DNA from: Rhododendron vialii
Lineage: Eukaryota; Streptophyta; Magnoliopsida; Ericales; Ericaceae
Direction of reading: 5' to 3'
NCBI RefSeq assembly: GCF_030253575.1
Contig: NC_080568.1
Coordinates: 25,609,501 to 25,673,500 of the forward strand
DNA: 64,000 nt
Shown piece by piece: positions 35,554 through 46,300 of this stretch. Every line of letters begins with the position of its first letter. Position 1 is the first letter of the stretch. Made by a program: the position numbers and the translations under genes. Below the pieces are notes generated by a model. The model was given only the letters and a program-made list of their open reading frames with translations. It searched no databases and was not told where the DNA came from.

Positions 35554-35855
35554 AAGTCTCCATTGACACTGCAGAGAACTAGAAGTATATAGCTAGGCAC
35601 CCTTCTCTCTCTCTCTCCCTCTCCTAAAGTCTCCATTGACACTGCAGAGAACTTCTGCAAAGAACTAGAAGTATATAGCTAGGCACCCTTCTCTCTCTCT
35701 CTCCCTCTCCTAAAGTCTCCATTGACACTGCAGAGAACTTCTGCAAAGAACTAGAAGTATATAGCTAGGCACCCTTCTCTCTCTCTCTCTCTCCCTCTCC
35801 TAAAGTCTCCATTGACACTGCAGAGAACTAAATAGCTAGTCACCATTCTCTCTCT
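35554..35855 (+). repeat. Tandem repeat (73-90 bp units) upstream of the PADRE gene
   Basis: AAGTCTCCATTGACACTGCA begins units at 35554, 35627, 35713 and 35803. Copies share AGAAGTATATAGCTAGGCAC and end in a CT-rich tract. Length differences come from a ~13 bp insertion (TTCTGCAAAGAAC) in two units and from CT-tract length; the last unit is shortened. It ends about 150 bp before the start codon at 36002, so it lies in the proximal promoter or the leader. Confidence 0.93.
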
Positions 35856-36001
35856 CTCTCTCGCATGAGCGCACGAGGATCAGGGGAGTCGCGCGCGCAC
35901 ACAATACAGAGACAATTGAGCAAAAAATTTCCACTATTCACACAACAGTTTACAAAAAACTCCCGCTGGAGGAGGAGCAACGCGATCGACATCTCTCTCT
36001 C

Positions 36002-36577
36002 ATGGGTAATGCAGCAGCATCATGTGCACCATCAATAATCTGCAGTAGTACCGGAGCAGTCAAGGTCTTGTTCAGCGACGGAACGCTAGAAATCTACACG
36101 AGGCCAGTCATGGCAGGAGAGCTAATGCTGCAAAACCCGGGACACTTCGTGTGCGACTCGAGCCATCTCAAGGTAGGGCACCGGATACCGGGGCTCTTGG
36201 CCGAGGAGGAGCTCGACCTGCAGCCGGACCGCTGCCGCCACGGCCAACAACGAGGACTCTACTATCTCCTTCCGATGGAGATGCTGTATTCGGTGCTGAC
36301 GAACGAGGAACTCAATTCTCTCAACGACAAGGCCTGCAAGGCGTTGAAGCAACAGGGCACGGGAGGGATTAATGGGTACTTGAGTTTCCCGAAGATATTC
36401 CCCGCGGCATTTGGCGAGTTTTGTCTGTTTCCGAACGATCATTCGGAAACCAAGACGACGTTGTACTCGGAATCTGTGGCGGTGGCCGCCACAGATTCGA
36501 GCCATTCGAGGCAGAGGTCGTGGACGCCGGCGTTGGAGACCATCCTCGAGACTCCGCCGCGGAGGCTAATTGGATGA
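36002..36577 (+). CDS. PADRE/DUF4228 domain protein, single exon
   Basis: 191 residues starting MGNAAASC, a likely N-myristoylation signal (Gly2) with a nearby Cys that could be palmitoylated, so membrane attachment is plausible. The DUF4228 core is visible: VKVLFSDGTLEIYTRPVMAG, ELMLQNPGHFVCDSS, then RGLYYLLPMEMLYSVLTNEE followed by LNSLNDKACKAL. The C-terminus is low-complexity and Ser/Thr-rich, as is common in the family. PADRE proteins are plant-specific, and many respond to pathogens and abiotic stress. Their biochemical role is unknown. The start is the only sensible ATG and there are no lesions. The leader is CT-rich and the tandem repeat array sits just upstream. Confidence 0.93.
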   Translation: MGNAAASCAPSIICSSTGAVKVLFSDGTLEIYTRPVMAGELMLQNPGHFVCDSSHLKVGHRIPGLLAEEELDLQPDRCRHGQQRGLYYLLPMEMLYSVLTNEELNSLNDKACKALKQQGTGGINGYLSFPKIFPAAFGEFCLFPNDHSETKTTLYSESVAVAATDSSHSRQRSWTPALETILETPPRRLIG

Positions 36578-37460
36578 TCACGAACTTGGGTCTCTAATAT
36601 TGTTTTCATTTCGGCTTTTTTTGTTTTTCTTTTGATGTTTTGGGAAATAGTAATAATGGAAAAACGTTTGGAAACGCTTACGTTTTGTTGTGATTTTGCG
36701 GAGACCTTATTTTGTACTAAATGAGAGAAGGGTATGGCACACATTGCGCGTACAATAGTGGCTTTGTTACGGATTTTTAAGTTCATGCTACGTATTTTTA
36801 CAAATATCAATAGTGTAAAACACTCTTCCGATACATCATGAAGTATGGTATGAATTAAAACTTACTACTATAACCAAATCGATTATATATTGTCCAATAT
36901 CCATTTTAATCAGTTGGATTTTGTTTTGTTGTTATAGTCGAAGAGCGTAATTTGATCTTTGACACCCGATTTTTTTTTTTAAATTAAGTTTCATGTACTT
37001 TGTTTTTTACAAATATAGGACAAATTTACATAATTTTATCTAGCTAAAATTAAATTTTAAGATGTATGAAACATATGCACTTTTAGAATGCTTCACACTA
37101 TTCACAATGCACAAAAGTTTTACCTACACCTAAACAACTTGAAATATTCATCTCTCTCTATAGAGTTTTTTTTTTTTTTTTTGTCACTAAACTTTTATGC
37201 AACCCAAAATGAACTTATTTTTCTATACCTATTTTTTTGGCAAAAACAATTCCTACATGTACTGTGGGGCTGGTTGGGAGTGGGTTGGAGTTGAACTCCC
37301 ATCATGGAGGAGCAAGCTCCATCACCTTCACATCTTCTTTCTTACATTAACCAAAAGAGTTCTTCTTATCAAGAAAAGTTAAATTTGTTTTTTTCAAAAT
37401 AAACCCCATCTTGCAGATTTTTTTTTATAAATATTTTTCGCTTTACGAGACAAATCATCA
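36578..37460. other. Intergenic, no gene seen
   Basis: 3' flank of the PADRE gene and AT-rich DNA up to the Stowaway-like element. Confidence 0.5.
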
Positions 37461-37695
37461 CTCCCTCCGTCCCAATTTAATTGTTCTTTTTGAAATTCGT
37501 GTCACTTTTTAATTGATTATATCTCGTAATTTATATTATATTATTTTATTTAAAAAATATTGTATTATAGAATTAATCGAAATTTATCAAACAAAATCCA
37601 TATTAAATATAAAATTCATTATTGATTTAAAAATATAACTAATTTTTTATCCGGTTAGAATAAAACTAGAGACAATTAAATTAGAACGGAGGGGG
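37461..37695. mobile_element. Stowaway-like (Tc1/mariner) MITE
   Basis: The left end CTCCCTCCGTCCCAATTTAA matches the right end in reverse complement (CCCCCTCCGTTCTAATTTAA). CTCCCTCCGT termini are the hallmark of Stowaway MITEs. The right flank is TA, the left CA, so one duplicated TA has changed. It lies 249 bp past the stop codon of the minus-strand gene at 37944. Confidence 0.85.
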
Positions 37696-37943
37696 TATCT
37701 CACAATACGTCAACTTTAATTCAAAATTCCTTATTTCTGTGACGGGAACGGGGCCTTTGAGATAAATAAGTAAAGTAAATAAAAAAATATTTAACACTTG
37801 ACAAAAAAAAAATCTATACCACAGAAATAAAACAAAGTGTCCAATTAAATCATTTAACTCCACTTTATATCCGGCAAATAGTTGGTTAGCCATCAAATGA
37901 TCAATCAACCGACAACAATACGGAGAACACCGAAATTACATTT

Positions 37944-38614
37944 CTATCCCGCACCACCGCTGCAGATCCCGGTAAGCGACACGGGAAACCTACAAAGAGC
38001 TCCGCCGCTCGAACCCGTCGCCTCCTCCTCCGCGGCCTGCCGCGGCGGCAGCACCCTCCCGTCGGCGAACAACATCCCGCCCTCCCGCGTCCGACCGCCG
38101 CCGCCGCCTTCGAGTTCCGCACCGAACAGCGCCACGTCGCCGAACCTCCGCTCGACCTCCAGGAATTCCCCCAGCGACGACGGCCGCGACTCGTCGTCGT
38201 CCCTGCACAGGCTCCACCACCTCCGCCGCCGCCGCTCCGCCACCGACACCAACGCCCTGTTGCCTCTCCTCCGCCCCCCTCCTCCGCCGCCGCCGTCGTT
38301 CCCCACCGCGGCGGCGGCAGCGGATTCTCCGCGCTGCGAGGGGACCCTGAAGGCGATCGCGGGGAAGTTGACGCCCATTAGCGTCCCCAGCGTCGTGCTC
38401 CGGTCATGGAAAAACGAACCTGTTGACTGTACACACACGCACCACCGACACAAACACAATTACGAGTTTCGATGAATACGTAATTGAAGAAAAGATAGAT
38501 AAATACAGATCGCGGATTTTTTTTTACCTCGGTGTCGAGATCGGAGGAGGAAGAGGAGGAGGAGTTCGTCGGAGAGCATGGGGGTGGAACCAAGGCATTT
38601 GCCGGATCTAGCAT
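37944..38614 (-). CDS. At3g17950-like plant protein of unknown function, two exons
   Basis: Exons 38614-38528 and 38426-37944 (minus strand; donor GAG|GTAAAA, acceptor GTACAG) join in phase to 189 residues. It starts MLDPANALVPPPCSPTNSS and continues into SDLDTE|STGSFFHDRSTTLG and LMGVNFPAIAFR. A conserved block WWSLCRDDDESRPSSLGEFL plus EVERRFGD follows. Poly-Gly and poly-Ala runs separate the conserved blocks. I recognise it as like Arabidopsis At3g17950 from these motifs; no function is known to me. GC content is far higher than the surroundings, which creates a long but meaningless frame on the opposite strand. A CT-rich leader lies just before the start. Confidence 0.82.
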
Positions 38615-38719
38615 CAATTCTCTCTCTCTCTCTCTCTCTCCGTGTGTGTGTGGAGTGGAAGTGAGTGAACTGGAATTTGAATCTGGCAGAAGAGAAACAC
38701 TCCAAAGGGAAAGTTTGAG

Positions 38720-39801
38720 TTAGATTGGAGGCTTCTGAAATACTACTCCACTTGCTACCCTACTCTTACCAAATTAGGCTTCTATTTTTTTCACCCCCCA
38801 GTAATATTTAGGAGTTTTTATTTTATTTTTAACTTTTTTTGTCATGATTTTGGAGTTAAATAATTTATTTCGATGAAAAGAACTAGAAAATATAAAAATG
38901 TGAATCAAAGCTAAAAAAAAAATACTCATCTAATAAGACTACACTAAAGACATTTGTTTGGTATTATTATTATTTTTTTGTCTTTGGCAAATTTTTATTT
39001 GCATTTGATCGTAAGTTTTTTACTATGTTTTTAAACTTTTCTCATCAGATAAACAGTGAAGTTTCAAAAATTTAGGAAGAACGGTTTGAGAAGCTTAATT
39101 ATATTTTATTGCGCTTTAGCCCTTTATTAGTTGCGATTTCTCAGAAGAAGTCCGAAAAGTGAAAACCGTATCTCCACACCTGCTCAACCAATTTTTTTCC
39201 AAATAATCATTGTAAAGATTTTCATTTAAGTAACCCAGGCATTTAAAACTCCCAATTTCCGAACTATGCATGCTTTTACGAGAGCGCTACAACACGATGT
39301 TCACTTACTTCAACGTGAATCAATTATGGCATAAAGTAAAGCTTAAAATCAAATTACAGAACGCTCGAGAGCAACAACAAATGATATGTCAATCACGCAC
39401 GCAAGAAGACAAAGGCGAGCAGATCGATCAAAAAGTGTGTCACCACTTGAGCTTATCCTTGAGGTTACATAATTGGGCTAGCTCCTTTGGCAAAGAAACA
39501 TCTCATGTGTTGTTGGTCTTCTTTTGATTTGGTTACTCTAGCCTGCTACGTGAAATAAGATTTATTATATTTTCTTTGCCTCTTGAAGCAAAATTTAATT
39601 CGTTATATAGGAGTACCTGACAATGTACATACCCCTTTTTTCTAACTTCTTGTACAATGGACTCTTTGACCTTCTCCTAGTTTTAGTTGGATTAATACTA
39701 CTAGAGTTTTGATATGGTGATTTGGGACGACGTCGATGATCACTAACAGCTGAAAACCCTTTGATTAATTTTAAATTCCACATTCGTGATGGGGAGGAGA
39801 G

Positions 39802-39848
<47 letters not shown>

Positions 39849-40820
39849 ACACACACATATATGCCGGCATGCACGTGATTAATTCTTCTGTTGCTCCCCA
39901 AAAGATGTTTCTATAACTGCAACTTACACTCTTACAGCCTCGCTTCATGCACCGCGATGAGGCTTGACATGGAAGCAATACCCCAAAATAAGCCAACTCC
40001 ATCAGGTCAGCTCAGCACACTTGCACTGGAAATTTAGCCGGTCACAAAAGCTGGAAGACTTGAACCATTCTAGTCAGATAGGAGCATCTAATATCACTCC
40101 TACGGAAGAGAACAAGAGATTCCAACCAGTGAAATCACGCCCCCTCCATTTCACCCCCAATAAGAGAATCTGGGAGCTCGATCAGTGAAGTTATCCAATA
40201 CGTGAGGCCGGTAGACGTGCCCACGCTTCTTATGGCTTGACTAAAATACAATGACATAGGAGCTGTAGCTATCTCAATTCTCAACTCAATTTCTTCTCAA
40301 CAAGAAGGTCAAAAGGAGGAAAACGAAAGAAAACATCGTAATAAAAAATGGGGACTTTGAAGTAACCACCCCGTACATTTGGTTCTGTAGGGTCTCAATG
40401 CTACAAGTTTTCATTTTTTTATTTACAGGTTCAACTACCCATCAACTTTTCATTTATTTGTTTCTCGTGTCGGTCTAATCCAATGTCATCGCTCATATGA
40501 AAGTTGGTAGGTGGAGGAGATGCATATCTAAAGGTGTCAAGATGTAGGTTTTGTTTCCAGGACATCATCCAGCAATCTGATGTTTCCGAGTTCGAGAAGT
40601 ACCTCCTTCGAGGCAAGACCATCAACAGAAAGAAACACCACACTGTAAGGATAACCCACCTCATTCCAAGAGCAGGCTGCAGATGCTATACTCTTCCTTT
40701 TGAAGTCTTATCAAGGCTGAGCCATCTCGGACCAACTGAGCTACTGCCTGTTTGTAAGAAAAGGACTCTTAAGACAACTTACGAACGTTATTTGCCATTG
40801 TTCACTGTATTCAGTAGTTT
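38720..40820. other. Intergenic, no gene seen
   Basis: AT-rich with a (CT)n microsatellite at 39806-39846. The part near 40.5-40.8 kb may be the 3' untranslated region of VPS26C. Short frames here match nothing I know. Confidence 0.5.
39806..39846. repeat. (CT)n microsatellite
   Basis: 41 bp of CT dinucleotides. Confidence 0.97.
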
Positions 40821-40887
40821 TTACCTCCATTTTTGTTTAGAAGGAAGAAAATTTTGACCAGAAGATTACGTACATCATGGATCATCT

Positions 40888-43247
40888 TACTTCGTCCGAA
40901 CCAATTCCAGAGGTACACTTTCCATTGCCAGCTGAAAATTCAAAGTCAAAAACTGCAGAACCAAAGATAGCTGCTATTGAGAATGACTATCTGAATTGAT
41001 GCTTACCCACTGTCTAGGAGTTCTAGGATCTGATTTTGGATGCAACTTTGATAGCTCCGATGCAAAGGTAATGACAATTGACACTTTGAATTCTATTGAA
41101 AATGGACTGCAGAGCAATTAAAATAAACTGTCATGCATGCACTCAAGTTAATATGGTGTATAGATCACGTCAAGTTCGAGGAAAGCCAAATATGGCACAA
41201 GCACAATAGCAAAGAACATTGTCAAAAGCATACAAAATTCTTTTGAAAATAAACAAACATGGGTTCCAGTAAGTTGGAAATGGTTTCTCCTTGAATTGAC
41301 ATTCAAACAAACAGTTCATAAGCAAAAAAATTCATAAAGATAACAGTCAAACCAAATGACGAGCATGCTCAAGCATAGTAACAAGTTTTGGGAATATTTT
41401 CTCTTCACCATTGAGGACAACTGTAATGACCAAAAATTTTCCAAATAAAATTAAATATTTTATTATAATTCTTTTACTTGATTGTCATTTTATCATTCTT
41501 TATTAAATTAAAGTGATTGTCTTATTATAATTTAAACCCTTGTACTAAAAATAAAATAAAGTGTGCATGTGTGTGCCGTGAGTGTACAAGAAGGGGAAGA
41601 GAAAGATTTACTCCTCATACCCATTAATTAGTTGCACCATGTACAAACCCATTGGAATCACCCTAAAACCCAAGAGAGAAATGGGGGAGAAAGGGAGTTT
41701 GTCATTTCACTAGTCAACAACTCTATTACCCAAGAGTTTACCACCACCACCCATCACAATTTCCATCGCTAAATCACCTCCCTAATCAACCACCCTATTG
41801 TCCAAGAGTTGGCCATCCTCACCCATCAACATTTCCATCAACCACCCCATTAACCAAGAGATTACCACCTTCCCCCTCACTAATCTCATCCACCTATCAA
41901 ATACCCTTAAAACTAGAGGTGGCAAATGGGTGGGTCTGGATGGGTTGAAACAGGTCGCGGGTCAAATCTAGGTCAAATAGTAAACGGGTTAAAATGAGTC
42001 GGGTCGAATATAGGTCAAGTTAAACCGAAACCCGCCCGCCCGCCCGCCCCGTTCTACTTGTCACCCCCCCTCCCCCTCCCCCTCCCCCTCCCTTTTTCCT
42101 CCTTCCTTCTCACTGTCTTCCCCCGATATGGTTGAAACAAGTTCACAAATAGGCAAAACCCCGTGGGGTCTTTCAGCTATACAAGCCAATTGGTTTTTTT
42201 TTTTCTTTATTTAATTTTTTGTATTTGTACGTTCCACTTCAATTTTTTCCCAACCCGTTTTTCCCTTTTCTTCCCTGTCAAATATAACTCAAAATCCACT
42301 TGAGTCCCTTGCCCGCACCACTGTTGCATGATGGAATTTCGTGCGCTAATCTATGGGTTTTTTTTCCCAATCCTCACGACACATTGGTAACATCGCATGG
42401 AATAGCCACCTAATCATCCACGTCAACCCAAACGCAACAGTATATACGCTAGTTTTGGATTAAAAAGTAAAGTTGACTCTTTTTTTCTTGTCTTTATTCA
42501 AATTATTTTTGCATTTGTTAGTTTTGCGTAAAATTTTTGTAACCTATTGATTCATCTCAACAAGATGAATCGAAAAAGTAAAAAATTATAATCGAAACTC
42601 ATAATTTTGTGATAAACAGTTTTTTTTAACTCATTTTTGTCTTTCTAAAAAAAATTATGAGTTTCGATTATAATTTTTTACTTTTTCAATTCTTCTCGTC
42701 GAGACAAAGCAATAAGCCATAAAAGTTTGACGTAAAAGTAACAAATGCAAAAAAAAATTAAAAACAAATAGAAAAAAAGATGTAAAATTTCCTTTTAAAT
42801 CCAAAATTAGCCATAATATTAGCAATCCGACCAAAATCAAAAAAGATTAAAAGGAAGTAATTGTCCGAAAAGCCGCAGACCACTGTTCGGTCTTTTCCTT
42901 GTCGGTTATTTCCTTCTTCATCATTTTTTTTTCACGTGTAAACCCATTTCAATCGCAGGTGTGGGTATTTTAATTCTAACCCATATTGAACCCATTTTCA
43001 ACCCAACTAAACCCATGTAAATATGGGTTGAACCCATATTAACCCATTAAATAATATGGGTGGGTTGGGTTTTAAGTGGGCAGATTTGGGTGGGTTTAAA
43101 AATATGGGTTGAGATTACCACCTCTACTTAAAACCAATGAACATTCTCCATCACCCATTCTAAAATCCAGGAGGAAAGAGAGAGAGAGAGATTGCCACCT
43201 CTACTTAAAACCAATGAACATCCTCCATCACCCATTCTAAAATCCAG

Positions 43248-43315
<68 letters not shown>

Positions 43316-46300
43316 GAGCCGAAAGGGAGAGGTGATGGGATTACTCCCTAAATCTTGTACCACAAGCTTGGAGATTCACATACATAACCACACTATCACA
43401 ACTCATTAAAACTCTAGATTTTGGCCATAGAACCCTATGGATTTACCATACAACCCTAAGATCTTTAAGTACTATTGAATCTCTTGAAAAAAGGGGAGTT
43501 GATGTGTGAGTAAGATAGGGGGGGGGCGGCGATTGAGAGGACCGGAGGAAAGGGAGAAGTCTCATGCCTATAAATACCAAGCCTTACCCATTCACTTCAC
43601 TCACACCTTCACCTTTGTTCTTCTTACCCATTGTACTCAAAGTCAAAGAGATAGAGTGAGGCTAACTGGGATTTCGGCCAAGAAAATGAAAAGGGAAAGA
43701 GAGAAGTTGGCCACCATTTTTTTTTTGCCACCACATCGCCATTATTAGACCACCTTTCAATCTTGGAAATTTTAGAAGCTAGTAGTTCGTATTGTTTTTT
43801 ATTCGAGGAAAAAAGAAAAGAAAAGAAAATCAATTTCTTTTTTCTCCGAATCGAACCCGACGAGCCGTCACTCCATCAGCCACCCATACCGACAAACTGT
43901 ATCCAACTAACGCCAAGAAGAATGGTAGAAACCTCCTACCAACTCACCTAAGTATAATGTTGATGCGTTATATGATTAAATATTGAAATTAGAATTTGTA
44001 TGGTATCGCATGTTAAAATTTATATATCGATTGCAAGGTAGAAACCTCCTACCTACTTATTTAAATATATCACAATTATAGTTTTCGTTGAAATGCTGAA
44101 ACATAGTTTTTTTTTTTATGCATGCGAACCTACTGGGAACTATAAACATTTTAAAGATTCAATGTGTTTTGTTTACTGTTGTAATGCCATAGGAAGAAAT
44201 GCTTTAGAATGAGACTAGTTAATGATTCCGGAGTTAGAACTCAAATTATTATGCATTGATAAAAAAAAATAAGTGTACTGGCTTGGGAAATTAAAAAGGT
44301 GAAAAGCTAAAAATGTTCTTGGCTAGACTTATTAGATTAAGTAAAGGTTAAAAAGGAAGTTTGGTGGTTGTGCTAGCTGCATGTAAAGCAAGAAAAACAA
44401 AACAGAGGTAAACTACCTGGTGTTGAAAATGATAATACAATCGTAGAAGGAAAGAATCTTTGATGCTAGATTTTAATTACTAGGAAAACATGATCAGTAA
44501 CTTAAATTCGTAAGTGTACTGTTAAAAAGAAATAGAAGATGCATGGTCTATTATCTAAGCAAAGGACTTTGAATGTGACTAATATGACATGAAGAAAGTC
44601 ATTAAACAGTAAGTAGAAATTTTCGACTGGATTATTAGTGATGCCGTTAGAATCCGTAAATGGTTAGAGATTATATTATCTTTGTCACATGATTATTATT
44701 TAGCAATCTTTGAAAGATTATTGTGTACGCGAGAAAATGATGCATGTGTACGAGACACAAGAAATGATTATGAAAAGAAATGAGAAACTAAAATGTGAAA
44801 AGATTAATACTTGTGTGAGCATGAGAGCCCAATGGAGTCTCAAAGAATGGTTAGCGGAATCATGGCTCGGGTGTGCATGTGTGAATCTGAAAGAATGCTG
44901 AGTGGAATCATGGCTCGGGTGTGTGTGACCTAGGAGCCCAATGGAATCTGAAAGAATGGTTAGGGGGAACTAGTGTCGTGTGAAAATGGTGAAAGCGCCA
45001 ATGAAATGAATAAGCCTGAGAGCCCGATGGAATCTGAAAGAGACAGTTAGCCGAATCAGTGCTTTTGGGTGGAAAAAATAGCCTTGGAACCCGATGGAAT
45101 CTGAAAGATGGTTAGCGGAACCAGTACTCGAGGAAATAAAATGGAAAGTGAAATCGATATTGATAAAACGATGACACAAATCACGATACGCTGCGTCGAC
45201 TCTAAAAGGACATTGACACCTTTTTGTTGAACTGTTATATATATGTTGAACTGTTAAATCTTTGTGGTTTACTTTACAAAGTTATATATTAATTTTTGCT
45301 AAAGTATGGGACATAGGGGTATGAGTTAGCTATTGGGCTTAATTGCTCACGGTGCTACTTTTTGTGGCCCATGCCAGAGTTTAGAGATGTCCAGGTAGTA
45401 CTATCCGTTGGAAGTGTACGGTCCTGATAAGAGACTTGCCGAGGAAGAAGAAGGATACAAAGAGTAGATTACCTTAGTGTCCTTCCTATCATGTTCACTA
45501 AATGTAAATTTGAATTAAAGAGAAATTTAGTTTGTAATGACTTTATAGTTATTAAATGATTAAAATAACGTTCCCAAAAATCGGGGCGTTACAACAACTA
45601 AACCTGCTAACGATTTTTTGAAAAGTAAGATGAGAATAGCCAATAGGCCCTATTTATGTAGAAGACCAGGGACAACAGTTTCACAAATAAAACGGCACAG
45701 GATTAAAGGAGAGGTTGTGTAGTCAGAAACTCACCCAGCATAAATTGTCGGACAAGTCAAAAGACGGGGGACTATGACGTAAATGGGAAGAGTCATTTGA
45801 CGGCAGACATCTCCATCTGCTATCTAATTAGGGAAGGAAATACTCTGTCAAAATAAAGGAAGAAAGGAAAGATAAATAAAACGTAACATAACATAACTAA
45901 AATTGCCTGGGTAGTTTGAATTAGAGAGGTTTCAGTGATGATTCTTTCTCCGAGAAGAGTTGATTCCACACGAAGCAAGTGGATATCAATGGAGAGAATA
46001 GGAACCGCAGATGCTTCAACTGTTAGCTCACCACTAATAGGATCTGACAATGAACACTGAGTGCATATTTTACCAGTAACTCGGAAACCACCTAGTCAGC
46101 AAAAACCACTATCAATCTTGAATGTCATAACCTGGTGAGTATTAGCTAAATTTAAGGCCACAACGAAATGCAAAAACAACATCATTCGATGTTTAAATCA
46201 AATGTATTTGCAGACTATTCTACTTCTATCAAATTTCATGCTTATCAGTAGTTGAGAAAATCATTTAAGGTTTTGAGGAGGTTTGTAAGTAACACAACAT

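Larger units (their letters stand above)
41422..45593 (+). mobile_element. 4.2 kb solo LTR or LARD-like element in VPS26C intron 9
   Basis: Starts TGTAATGACC and ends GGGGCGTTACA, the TG...CA ends of LTR elements. It is flanked by a perfect 5-bp duplication ACAAC (41417-41421 and 45594-45598). It has no gag-pol, primer site or second LTR, so a solo LTR left by recombination fits best. CTATAAATACC near 43567 could be its TATA box, which would put the element on the + strand, opposite to VPS26C. It contains a nested hAT-like element, so the LTR itself is about 2.95 kb. The length suggests a Ty3/gypsy chromovirus-type LTR; that assignment is inference. Confidence 0.88.

Noticed and set aside
36122-36505. 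127-codon minus-strand frame
   Set aside because: Antisense shadow of the PADRE gene.
37882-38475. 197-codon open frame on the + strand rich in Pro, Ser and Arg
   Set aside because: It is the antisense shadow of exon 2 of the At3g17950-like gene. High GC content and poly-Gly/Ala codons keep the opposite strand open.
40504-40857. 117-codon + strand frame near the VPS26C end
   Set aside because: Lies in the probable 3' region of the minus-strand gene and resembles no known protein.
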